A stretch of DNA of 64,000 nucleotides from CAXXFQ01 sp963674475 (GTDB lineage: Bacteria > Planctomycetota > Planctomycetia > Pirellulales > Thermoguttaceae), in assembly GCA_963674475.2 (NCBI GenBank), contig CAXXFQ010000017.1, positions 124,001-188,000 on the forward strand. The letters run 5' to 3'. Numbering within the stretch: the first letter of the stretch is position 1; each line of letters opens with the position of its first letter. The translations under genes were made by a program, and so were the position numbers. This document shows positions 24,927 to 33,358 of this stretch, piece by piece. The notes beneath the pieces were generated by a model. That model did not search any database and was not told where the DNA came from. It worked only from the letters and a program-made list of their open reading frames with translations.

Positions 24927-26294
24927 TCAAGAGGCAGTTTCGAGTTGGATCGTTTGGTGTTTTGCTCCCAAATTGGGCGCTTTGACCAGTTCGATTTCCT
25001 GACCGTCATCGAAGATGATTCGGTTGGCACCTTCCTTTTTGGCCAGCGCCAACGTTTTTCTCAATCGGGATAACAATTCTGCTTCCTCGTCGTCTTCTTG
25101 GACTTCGACGATCGCGCCGGTGAGCGTCAGATTGATTTCTCCCTTGGCATGCTCGAACGTCATTTTTTCGAGGCTTTGCCGTAAAAATTCGACCTGTTTG
25201 ATCGCATTCCGTCCCCCCGTATCCAAAAGCTGAATGAGGAATTGCTGGCCAGTGAACCGAGCGATAAAAGTTTCGTCTTGCTTGTGTTGTTTGAGGAAAT
25301 CGGACCATTTTTGGAGGATGAGGTCGCCGACATCGGGGCCGTACTTTCGGTTGACTTTTCCGAAGTCGTTGAAGTCCAAAAGCGCGAAACTCATACCTTG
25401 GTTTTTATGTTCCCCGTTTTGGAAGGTCTCGTAAAGTTTGGTTTCCAATCCGATTCGATTGTCTATCTGGGTCAAGGGGTCTTGAAGCAACGATTTATCG
25501 AACTCTTCCAGTGGACCTTCCTGACGCGAAATCGAGAGAAACGCTTCGTTTTGAAAATCGAGAAAATGATGGCGTTGGACTCGAAGTTTTTGGAGTTCTT
25601 CAAGTAATTGTTCGTTGATCTTTTTCGGATCGGATTCAAAATCGATATTTCCAATCGCTTCCAACGTGTTTTGGATCTGCGTGGTTTGCGCCTGATTGGT
25701 TTCCTCGATTTCTTTTCGAAGTTCGGCCATTTCGCCGAGGTCTTTCAAGTGGGCTTCGAGTTTTTCGGCACTGGTTGCTTGTTCTTGCAGGAAGACTTCA
25801 CACGTTTCTTTCAGGGCCTCACAACATTTACGAGTTGTTTCAACGTTAACCTCATCTTGGGACTCGCGTAATTGGGAATCGATCTCCGCCGATCGTTTAC
25901 CACTTTTGATCAAGGCGACGTTCAATTCGAGAACCGACGTTTCGATAGGCTTTTCGTCAGGGGTCCAATCTTCCATGTCGCCCGAATCGACCGATTCCTG
26001 GTCGTCGTTTTCGATCGATTCGCCGGAGGATTCCGACGCTTCGTCCGAGAGCTCGTCATCTTCTTCCGTAAGCGATTCGATACTCCAGGATTCCGCTTCT
26101 TCACTCTCCTCATCTTCAAATGAGGAAGAGCCGGGTGTCTGAAAGGTATCCAAGCCGCTTTTGCCCGTTCCGTCGAAGAGCATACGGGAGGTGGTTGCCA
26201 AGTCGGGGGGACCGTAGCCGAGCTGGATGCCCAGATACAGCCCGAGCATCAGATTGATCAGGGCAATAACAAATACCAAAAGGACGGCGCTCAT
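24927..26294 (-). CDS. membrane-anchored protein with degenerate GGDEF domain
   Basis: A 455-residue protein. Residues 3-25 form a membrane helix; 59-118 is a very acidic Ser/Glu/Asp-rich stretch; 125-245 is predicted coiled coil; 272-425 is a GGDEF fold (DPLTQIDNRIGLE, FALLDFNDFGKVNRKYGPDVGD). The active-site GGDEF is replaced by TGQQF at about 348-352, so diguanylate cyclase activity is unlikely. Substrate-helix residues are partly kept (DFNDFGKVN), so nucleotide binding remains possible. Probably a structural or sensing relative of PleD-type proteins. Confidence 0.82.
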   Translation of the reverse strand: MSAVLLVFVIALINLMLGLYLGIQLGYGPPDLATTSRMLFDGTGKSGLDTFQTPGSSSFEDEESEEAESWSIESLTEEDDELSDEASESSGESIENDDQESVDSGDMEDWTPDEKPIETSVLELNVALIKSGKRSAEIDSQLRESQDEVNVETTRKCCEALKETCEVFLQEQATSAEKLEAHLKDLGEMAELRKEIEETNQAQTTQIQNTLEAIGNIDFESDPKKINEQLLEELQKLRVQRHHFLDFQNEAFLSISRQEGPLEEFDKSLLQDPLTQIDNRIGLETKLYETFQNGEHKNQGMSFALLDFNDFGKVNRKYGPDVGDLILQKWSDFLKQHKQDETFIARFTGQQFLIQLLDTGGRNAIKQVEFLRQSLEKMTFEHAKGEINLTLTGAIVEVQEDDEEAELLSRLRKTLALAKKEGANRIIFDDGQEIELVKAPNLGAKHQTIQLETAS

Positions 26295-26582
26295 CCCATT
26301 TTTTCCTTGACGACGTTAGCTGTCTATTTTTAAAAAGATAGGCCAGGAAAAAGGATTAAAGCGTTTTGGTACGGATGAACTTCTTTTCTAACTGACCATG
26401 TGGGGCAACGTGGTCGAGCGAATACGGACGACTCGGATTTTCCTAAAAGGCGATAAGATCCTTCAAGTCGCGAGAGCCGGCGCAACCAATTTTATTCGAC
26501 AGTGGTTGCCGGAGCGAAGAGGGGGCGGAGCGGTTTTTCGCCCCAATTTATTCGGCCGTATAGAAAAGGAAGAGGACCGGGC

Positions 26583-27935
26583 CTATTCTTCCGTTTCCAG
26601 CGGGATCGGAGGGGTTTGGTCCACGGGGAGTCGTTTTCGCGGTTCTTCGAGTCGAAGCGAAAGCCCCACGGCCACGATGAGCACGACAATCGACATCAGA
26701 AAGACCGAGTCGTATCCACTGAGATCGATCAGCCAACCGACCAGTGGCGACATCAGAAAAGGCAATGAAGCGGCCAGCGAGGCGATGCTCAAGTATTGGG
26801 GATGGAGATGCGTCGGGCCGATTTCTAGCGTGTAATTCGACATGATCCGATAACCCAACGGAATGAATCCCAACCCGACGAAGACCAGCCAGAAACACCT
26901 CGCGCCAAGGGCCGGTCCGACCGATGCCAACGTCATGGCCAGGGCAGGGGCGAAGGTCGAGCCGACGATGACCAATTGGAGACAAACCCGATATCCTTTC
27001 CGATCAGCAAGCGAGCCCAACAGCAGGCTGAGAAATCCGATGCTCATGTTTTGAACGACAATCCAAAACACCATGTGGAGTCCGCCGAGGCCGAGCCGAT
27101 CGCGGGCGAACGCCTGGTAATGAGGGAAAAGGGTCATCGACGCGTTGGTCAAAAAGACGACATAAAAAAGGCGACGAAGATTTCGGTCCCGGAGGAAGAT
27201 TTTCCACAGTTCGCTCAAGCCGGGGGGCGTTTTTTTATCGTCGGTTGTGTTTGGTCGTGAAGGTTCCCAGCAAAACCAAAGCGAGACGGCCGAAAGCAGG
27301 AAGAAACTCGCGACGAAGGCGAACATGCCTCCGAAGTCGATTGGTGTTTGATCGATCCAACGCGGCATCAACCAGAGCGAAAACCCGATCGCCGGGATCG
27401 AGCCCCAGAACGAGGAAATCAAAAGCAGTTTTCCACGTCGATTCGGTCGGATCAGTTTTCCTTGAACGGTTCCATAGGTTTGTTGATAAAGCCCGGTGAT
27501 CAGAAAGAAAAGGAGATAGATCCCAAGGAAAAGCCAAATCGCGCCGGACCGGTTTTGAGGAGACTCGCCCCAAAAAAGGAAAGCCAATAAGGCGTAAAGG
27601 AACGCCATTACTAAAGTGATAACAGCCAGCGCGGTCGTTTTTTTATGGAGCCGACTCAAGAATCCGGCGAACACCAGTTGCGACAATCCCTGTCCGAGCC
27701 GGTTGAACAAAGGGAGGATTCCCCGAATCCATCCGGCCGCAACCAGCGAATCGAGAAACGCCGGCATGACGACTGTTTCGGCTTTGAATAGCCAGCCAAC
27801 GCGCAGGAGAATCTGATGCACGGCCAAGACGGTCAGGTTGCGATGTTCTCCCTTTGAGATTTGGGCAGCATCGTCCGCGGGAGAATCATCGGCGGGATTG
27901 ACATGAGGGGGGTCTTGGTCGGTGGGTAGAGTCAT
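26583..27935 (-). CDS. major facilitator superfamily transporter
   Basis: A 450-residue integral membrane protein with about 12 hydrophobic segments (for example ALAVITLVMAFLYALLAFLF and LFLGIYLLFFLITGLYQQTYG) and short charged loops such as GSLADRKGYR, the cytoplasmic MFS signature between helices 8 and 9. A 35-residue polar tail precedes helix 1. The ATG at 27935 is preferred to the in-frame start at 27974. Substrate unknown. It is downstream of the CYTH gene on the same strand (64 bases). The 288 bases beyond its end (26295-26582) hold nothing recognisable. Confidence 0.85.
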   Translation of the reverse strand: MTLPTDQDPPHVNPADDSPADDAAQISKGEHRNLTVLAVHQILLRVGWLFKAETVVMPAFLDSLVAAGWIRGILPLFNRLGQGLSQLVFAGFLSRLHKKTTALAVITLVMAFLYALLAFLFWGESPQNRSGAIWLFLGIYLLFFLITGLYQQTYGTVQGKLIRPNRRGKLLLISSFWGSIPAIGFSLWLMPRWIDQTPIDFGGMFAFVASFFLLSAVSLWFCWEPSRPNTTDDKKTPPGLSELWKIFLRDRNLRRLFYVVFLTNASMTLFPHYQAFARDRLGLGGLHMVFWIVVQNMSIGFLSLLLGSLADRKGYRVCLQLVIVGSTFAPALAMTLASVGPALGARCFWLVFVGLGFIPLGYRIMSNYTLEIGPTHLHPQYLSIASLAASLPFLMSPLVGWLIDLSGYDSVFLMSIVVLIVAVGLSLRLEEPRKRLPVDQTPPIPLETEE

Positions 27936-27999
27936 GATCTCTTTAAGTATACACGATACCAAGAGCTCGACCAACCGCCGCCCGCGTAAATGCGAAAGA

Positions 28000-28551
28000 T
28001 CAGTCCCCGCCGAGAAGCAGGCCGAGATAGCTTCGGCGTTCGCTTTGCTTCAAGTTCAGATGTTTTGCCAGACTGGCCAGACGCGCTTTGGCCGGTTCGA
28101 GGTCGTTTTCGTCGGCCACGATCAGTTCCAGTTCGACAAAGCTTCCCAGTGGATCGACCCGGTCAAGCGAAACCTCGATTTTTTTTCCCTCCCAGTCGAC
28201 CCACGCCTTGCGTCGAATTTTACGCACCTCACCAACCGGTCGAAAACCGAGCGCGTCGAGCAAGAGATTCCACTCGGAAAAGGTTTTTGAACCGGTGGGC
28301 AGTTCGAGATCGATCTCGCGACGGGTTTTGGTGGTCGGGTCGATTTTCGGTCCCTTGTAGGTGATCCGACATCGGTCTTCGACTTGGCGGATGCGGAGCG
28401 CTTCGTCGGTTTGCGCAAAGTCGCGTCCCGGGTGATTGAAGTAGAGATCGACCTCGATCCGTTCTTCCGAAATGGGGACTTCCAACTTGGCCAGCGCCGC
28501 TTCAATCGAGGTCAGTTGATCGACGGGAAATTTTTGTTCTACTTCATACAT
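28000..28551 (-). CDS. CYTH-domain protein (class IV adenylate cyclase-like)
   Basis: A 183-residue protein starting with the ExExK signature (YEVEQKF) of the CYTH triphosphate tunnel metalloenzymes. Further tunnel residues are visible in EALRIRQVEDRCRITYKG, TRREIDLEL, KIRRKAWVDWEGKKIEVSLDRV and FVELELIV. Members are class IV adenylate cyclases (CyaB) or inorganic triphosphatases; the VDLYFNHPGRDF segment fits the CyaB subgroup. It starts 13 bases after the thioredoxin-protease stop, so the two are almost surely translated from one mRNA. Confidence 0.87.
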   Translation of the reverse strand: MYEVEQKFPVDQLTSIEAALAKLEVPISEERIEVDLYFNHPGRDFAQTDEALRIRQVEDRCRITYKGPKIDPTTKTRREIDLELPTGSKTFSEWNLLLDALGFRPVGEVRKIRRKAWVDWEGKKIEVSLDRVDPLGSFVELELIVADENDLEPAKARLASLAKHLNLKQSERRSYLGLLLGGD

Positions 28552-28564
28552 GGTCGACTGCGGC

Positions 28565-30154
28565 CTATCGGGAGGAGGGAAGCGGTTTTTCCGATTGGTC
28601 GGCCAACCGACGCAAGAAGGCGGCCGAGGCCTTTGAGAGAATTACCATTTCACTTTTGGCCTGAGGGTCGGACCGGTCGCGGAAGATACAAATGACCTCG
28701 GTCCCCGCAGCCCGACGTCGTTCGATTTCGTGTAAGGCGGCTCGCTCTTCCGGGCTGAGTGTCGAGTCGGCAGGCATTGTCCGGGGAGTTACGCTCGCAG
28801 GACTCGGTGTCCGGGAGGCGGTCGGTAGCAGGGAGCCGTTGTGATCGGTCGTTTCGACCGCCGGCGGCGCGGGCATCTCGCGAGGCATGGAACTGGCGGC
28901 CAGATCGATCGAGCGGTTTTGTAGCGGGTTGCTGATTTCGGCGATCCAGAGTCCCTTCGGCGACTGAAAGATATAGGACAAGCCGCGTCGATCGAGTTCT
29001 TCGTGAATCGAGGCCAGTGCGGCGTAAAAACCTTCGTTGTCAGCCGGATCGGCCGCATTGCAGACGCCGACGAGATAGCCCTCCGGCGTGAACAGGCCGC
29101 CGCCGCTGCGTCCTTCGACCGGTTTTCCGGCCGTTTGCAGATTGGGCGGGCCCAGGAATTTATCCAACGAAAGGACCTTGGTAGGAACGACTGTCGGGTC
29201 ATCGCCGTGGTTGCATCCGACACTTGCGACCGGCATCCCTTTTCGGAGGGCGAACGATCGCGGGGCCACTCTTGCGACGGAGACCGGCGAGTTCGGGCGA
29301 ATCCGAACCAGCGCGAGGTCCCGCTTCAGGTCGTAGGTAACCAATTCGCCGGGAATTTGGTGGGGACCCGATCGGTCGAATAGATCGACTTCAATGCGTC
29401 CCTTTCCCTTGCCGTCTCGGAAAATGTGGCCACAGGTCAAGATCAAGGCGCAGCCATCGCGTGCGTCGACAATCGTGCCGGTGCCGAACGAATGGCCGTT
29501 TGGGTCTTCGATCCGTAATCGGGCCGCACACGAAAGCAATTGCGCTTTGGTCACGGGGGTGGCGGTTGCGGCGGGGGGAGTCGGTCGGTTTTCGTAGACA
29601 GCCGGTGCCACCGGATTGGGTTGAGGGGCGTGGACCGGATCGATTTGATCGAGAGAAACGAGCCGACTGGGGACCAACGGTTGACTGCTGACGGCTGGAA
29701 TTGGTGAACCGCCTTCTATTGAGGACAGATTTTCCAGTCTCCTTGACGGGGCCGTTGCAAGGGGGCCGACATTTGATTTGCCCCTTGTATGTTTTGACTT
29801 GGCGAGCTTTGACGAGGCGAGCTGCGACTTGGCCTGCTCGAACATTCCGGCCAGACGGCCGAAGCTGGCCAGCCCGACCACCCGGTCGACCTCACGCCCT
29901 TCAATGGTCAAAACATAGCAGGGAATATTGGTCACGCCGTAGCGCTTAGCCAGATCGCGATTTTGTTCGACGTTGATTTTACGGATCGAGTGCCCGCGAA
30001 CCATCAATTCGTCAAGGGTCGGGGCCATTTGGCGACAGGGTCCGCAGTAGTCGGCGTAGAAGTCCAAAAGGACAATTTTTCCACCTACCGCTTCCGCGGC
30101 ATTTCCTCCCAAACTCGCAGCTAGACTCAATGCGGCAATCTGCAACCAGACCAT
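28565..30154 (-). CDS. exported thioredoxin/trypsin-like protease fusion
   Basis: A 529-residue protein. Residues 1-20 form a signal peptide or anchor; a thioredoxin domain follows with redox motif CGPC at 37-40 and the cis-Pro strand NIPCYVL (77-78). A Pro/Ser/Ala-rich linker (110-200) leads to a trypsin-like fold with candidate triad H243 (TCGHIF), D279 (RDLALVRI) and S350 (GRSGGG). The C-terminal 100 residues are Pro-rich and ungrouped. The ATG at 30154 has GGAGG 6 bases upstream. Combines disulfide chemistry and proteolysis in one envelope protein; probably quality control (inference). Confidence 0.85.
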   Translation of the reverse strand: MVWLQIAALSLAASLGGNAAEAVGGKIVLLDFYADYCGPCRQMAPTLDELMVRGHSIRKINVEQNRDLAKRYGVTNIPCYVLTIEGREVDRVVGLASFGRLAGMFEQAKSQLASSKLAKSKHTRGKSNVGPLATAPSRRLENLSSIEGGSPIPAVSSQPLVPSRLVSLDQIDPVHAPQPNPVAPAVYENRPTPPAATATPVTKAQLLSCAARLRIEDPNGHSFGTGTIVDARDGCALILTCGHIFRDGKGKGRIEVDLFDRSGPHQIPGELVTYDLKRDLALVRIRPNSPVSVARVAPRSFALRKGMPVASVGCNHGDDPTVVPTKVLSLDKFLGPPNLQTAGKPVEGRSGGGLFTPEGYLVGVCNAADPADNEGFYAALASIHEELDRRGLSYIFQSPKGLWIAEISNPLQNRSIDLAASSMPREMPAPPAVETTDHNGSLLPTASRTPSPASVTPRTMPADSTLSPEERAALHEIERRRAAGTEVICIFRDRSDPQAKSEMVILSKASAAFLRRLADQSEKPLPSSR

Positions 30155-30475
30155 CGGATCCCTCCAAAACAAACGCGGATTCCTTCCTGAGCGCCTATTT
30201 TGCTCTATTTGGCCATTCCGTGCAATCTCAACTTCTGGTTTTTCCCCCCGAATCGGCTTCTTTTCACGGGAAAAATGGAGACGCAAGGTGGAAAGAAACT
30301 TTGCGTTAAGGCGTCCTCGAGAAGGGGACAGAAGGTCCTCAAGGGAGCCGGAAGAATTTGGCTACTGATTCTAAGTGAAAACCGAGAATCGGCTTAGACC
30401 GTGGCCTTTTGTTTTTCGGTTCAACCAGACGCACGGCCGGCCCTTTGAATTGATCCTTAATATACACAGCTTGGG
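30155..30475. other. gene-free stretch with a small hairpin
   Basis: 321 bases without a supported gene. The inverted repeat CTAAG...CCGA/TCGG...CTTAG at 30371-30396 lies about 80 bases beyond the anti-sigma stop and could end that transcript, but has no clear T-run on the minus strand. Confidence 0.4.
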
Positions 30476-32071
30476 TTATTCTGGAGGTTTGCTTCGAAGC
30501 TCTTGATCTTTAATTGGAACTCGATCCAAGTCTCGACTTCGACCACCGCGTTTTTTTCGTCTCGGCTCATTACCGGGAGTGTTTGTCGGTTTGTCCAATT
30601 CGGAATGGGTCTTTTGGTCCAGGCCGCGCGGTGGCGGAGCAAAAGTTCCCCACGGCGGCCCCATCCCCATTCCCGGTCCCCTTCCCATCCCCGGTCCCAT
30701 GCCTCTGCGGGGGTGAGGCGGACGCCGTTTTTCCTCTTGTTCGGTGTCGTAGAGCCAGCGAAGTTTTTGATAAAACGACTGGCTGGGCATCTGAAGCAGA
30801 AGGTCACGTTGGTTTTCGGGCAACGTGTCGAAAAATTGGGTCAACGTTTCGTCGCTCACCGCGGCTGCCGGACCGGCGAGGCGACTTTCGATCGCTTTTT
30901 CGCTGGCCTCTTTGGCTAGTCTTTTAAGAATCCATTGCCACTGTTTTTTCGTTGTGAGGGCGGCCAAGGCCGTGGCCGTTTCGACCGGCAGTTCCTTGCG
31001 GAGTTGAGCCAACAGCTCCTGGGCGTTGGTCACGCGCTCTTGTTGGTGGAAACGCCTTCGGAAGTGCATGGCCAGAATTCTGAAAAGTTGAGGGTCTCCC
31101 AACTGGGGAGAAAAGTTTTCCCAGTGTTTTTGAAGCTCCGGCGGCAACTCCTGGCGGAACCCGTCGGCGACGGCCAAAAGCCAACGTTGGATCGCTTCTC
31201 GCTCTTGTTGCTCCAATCGTAGTCGGTCGATCCGCGCAAGACGTTCTTCCATCGGCATTTCACGCAGCTCGAACTGGGTGTAGGTGGGCAACTGCTTGAT
31301 CCAGGCGGTGTACCGGTTGGCCAGCTCGGTCAGTTTTTCCCGATCGGACGATTCGGAGAGCGATTCGACCAGATGATGAATCCGAATCCGTTCCGCGATC
31401 GGCAAACGTCCGAACCGTTGCCAGTTTTGCCAGAGGAGGGCCCTTTGAGACGGGGTCGTCTTTTGAATTTGACCAAGTCGCGCAAGCCAGCCTTCCCCGT
31501 ACCACGACTCTTGCAAGGCGGCCGGAAGTGTGGGTGTGGTTGCAACCGTTTCGTCTTTCGCGAAGTTGTCGATGGCGGTGATTTCTGTGGGCGTCGCCGC
31601 TGGAAAAAGATCTTTTTGTTCGAGGCGATGTAAAAATTCAAGGTTGTCGACTTGCTTAAGGGAATCGAAGTGGACCAGCGTTGGCAAATGGATCATGATC
31701 ATCCGGTCCGGGTTGGCCGGGCTGAACCAGACCGCCGCAAAACCGGCCAAGCAAACAGCCAGCAGAAAGACGCCGAAGACGATGCTTCGCAACCAGGGTC
31801 CTCGTCTTCGTTGTCGGACTTCCTCCTGGGCGTCGAGGACGACCTGTGTGAGAGTCGAACGGGTCAAGTTGTCGTCCGGTTGAGGGTCTTCGAGCACCTC
31901 GAGCAGATCCCAGGTCCCCTTTAACTCGTCCAGCCGTCGGCGCAGCGTGGGGTTCGACTCCAGACGGGTTTTGAGCACTCGTCGGGTGTCGGCGTCCAGT
32001 TCGCCGTCGAGGTACGCTACCAGTTCCTCGTCGATCCGGGGATATTCAGGTTGAATTGGTTTATTGCCCAT
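30476..32071 (-). CDS. transmembrane anti-sigma factor-like protein
   Basis: A 531-residue protein. Residues 14-50 (EELVAYLDGELDADTRR, then LRRRLDEL) match the N-terminal helices of anti-sigma domains but lack the zinc-binding HxxxCxxC. A membrane helix spans about 95-117. The remaining 400 residues face the periplasm and are helical and Gln/Arg/Leu-rich, then a Met/Gly/Pro-rich stretch (PGMGRGPGMGMGPP) and a basic C-terminus. It should hold back the ECF sigma factor encoded 305 bases upstream (32377-33021) until an envelope signal arrives. A MITE-like element lies between the two genes. Confidence 0.82.
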   Translation of the reverse strand: MGNKPIQPEYPRIDEELVAYLDGELDADTRRVLKTRLESNPTLRRRLDELKGTWDLLEVLEDPQPDDNLTRSTLTQVVLDAQEEVRQRRRGPWLRSIVFGVFLLAVCLAGFAAVWFSPANPDRMIMIHLPTLVHFDSLKQVDNLEFLHRLEQKDLFPAATPTEITAIDNFAKDETVATTPTLPAALQESWYGEGWLARLGQIQKTTPSQRALLWQNWQRFGRLPIAERIRIHHLVESLSESSDREKLTELANRYTAWIKQLPTYTQFELREMPMEERLARIDRLRLEQQEREAIQRWLLAVADGFRQELPPELQKHWENFSPQLGDPQLFRILAMHFRRRFHQQERVTNAQELLAQLRKELPVETATALAALTTKKQWQWILKRLAKEASEKAIESRLAGPAAAVSDETLTQFFDTLPENQRDLLLQMPSQSFYQKLRWLYDTEQEEKRRPPHPRRGMGPGMGRGPGMGMGPPWGTFAPPPRGLDQKTHSELDKPTNTPGNEPRRKKRGGRSRDLDRVPIKDQELRSKPPE

Positions 32072-32212
32072 TTGACGTCAGGGTAGGGGGATCCTTGTAG
32101 CCTAAAGGAAAGTGGTAAAATCTTTTTTGGTCTTCCAGAGTTCGACTTGCAGCAACCATGGGAACTCTCCCATAGCCGGTGTGACGCAATCGCTTACTGA
32201 AAATCGTTCTAT

Positions 32213-32363
32213 CAGTCCGTTGAAAAAGTCCATCCGGGCCTTTTTCGACCTCGGCAATTGCGACAACAAGTGGCCGCAAGCCTCGCATAGTCAGGTTTTT
32301 TCAAATCGCTGACTATGTGGAAAACATCGTGTTTTCCCTAGCAGCCAGTTTTTCAACAGGCTG
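32213..32363. mobile_element. MITE-like element with terminal inverted repeats
   Basis: A 151-bp segment bounded by CAGTCCGTTGAAAAAG (32213) and, inverted, CAGCCTGTTGAAAAAC (ending 32363). Inside is a perfect 9-bp inverted repeat, CATAGTCAG at 32286-32294 with its complement at 32309-32317. No transposase frame. Ends of this GTTGAAAAA type are common in transposase-derived repeats (general knowledge). It separates the sigma and anti-sigma genes. Confidence 0.65.
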
Positions 32364-32376
32364 CTGGGGCCTTGGT

Positions 32377-33021
32377 TCATGATTGGTCTCGATCGACTGC
32401 CGCTCCTTCCTCAAGGTAAGGTTGAAGCACTTCTCGCAGATTCTCCCTCGCGCGAAACAGGAGCGATTTGACCGCTTGCGGCGAGAGTTCCATCGCTTCG
32501 GCGATGTCGGCGTAGGGCATTCCTTCGAATTTATTGAGTAAAACGGCCATCCGTTGCCGTTCGTTCAGGGTTTCGATGGCCAGATGGATGATGTCTCGCA
32601 TTTCGGCTTTGGCCAGTTGTCGAATGGGCATCTGACTGCTTCCAACCTGGGCCAGGGTCGTCATCGGCTGGGCGCCCAACGGGCCGCTCTGGGTTCCGGC
32701 CAAGACGATTTCATGCCGTCGGCCCGCCGACCGGATCGCATTGAGGGCCGTGTTGTTGGCGATCCGAAAGAACCAGGTTGCGAACTTGGCCCTCGGTTCG
32801 TACCGCTTCCGCGCCCGGTAGACCTTCAGAAAAACCTCCTGCGAGACATCCTCGGCCAGTTCGTGACTCCCGAGCATGTGGGTTAAAATCTTGAGCAGCC
32901 GTCCTTGGTATCGCACGACCAGCTGTTCGAACGCTTCGGCCCGGTCGTCGCGCACCGCGAGCATCAACCGGACGTCCGGGTCTTGGAGGTAGTCGTTTTG
33001 TACCGGCGATTCGGAGGTCAC
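32377..33021 (-). CDS. ECF-family RNA polymerase sigma factor
   Basis: A 214-residue sigma factor with region 2 (AFEQLVVRYQGRLLKI, DVSQEVFLKVYRA, ATWFFRIANNTALN) and region 4 (LNERQRMAVLLNKFEGMPY, ADIAEAMELSPQAVKSLLFR) and no regions 1 or 3, as in ECF sigma factors. The start may be GTG at 33021 or TTG at 33024. It forms a pair with the downstream anti-sigma protein. The autotransporter-like gene just upstream on the same strand is separated by a terminator. Confidence 0.92.
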   Translation of the reverse strand: MTSESPVQNDYLQDPDVRLMLAVRDDRAEAFEQLVVRYQGRLLKILTHMLGSHELAEDVSQEVFLKVYRARKRYEPRAKFATWFFRIANNTALNAIRSAGRRHEIVLAGTQSGPLGAQPMTTLAQVGSSQMPIRQLAKAEMRDIIHLAIETLNERQRMAVLLNKFEGMPYADIAEAMELSPQAVKSLLFRARENLREVLQPYLEEGAAVDRDQS

Positions 33022-33247
33022 CAAAGGTTTTTACTATTGAGGTTTTCTGAAGCGTAGTCAGGACGAACGGGGGAGTTTTCTGTTTCTTTACTTAAAAGTG
33101 TAGCGGAAAAGAGAGCCGGCTCCAATCAGATCTTGTCTCGATTTCGAGTTGCGACGATTTGCCTCGGTATCCACGGTATCAAACCCCGTTTATCAAAAGA
33201 GGTTTCTTCTTCAGGGACAATTTTTCATCGGGAGCCGTTTTTCCCAA

Positions 33248-33288
33248 TAAAAAAGGGCGTCGCCGTGAGGGAAACGCCCTTGTTTTTC
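33248..33288 (-). terminator. terminator of the autotransporter-like gene
   Basis: Stem AGGGCGT/ACGCCCT with a 14-base loop followed on the minus strand by six Ts, about 70 bases beyond the stop codon. The rest of 33022-33358 holds nothing recognisable. Confidence 0.8.
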
Positions 33289-33358
33289 GTTTTTTGTCCA
33301 CATTGCCAAAGTGGAGGACGGTCCAATGCCACCTAGCAAAAAGGCGGTATTGGATCGT

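Noticed and set aside
32061..32288. 75-residue minus-strand ORF between sigma and anti-sigma genes
   Set aside because: It mostly translates the MITE-like element and has no domain.
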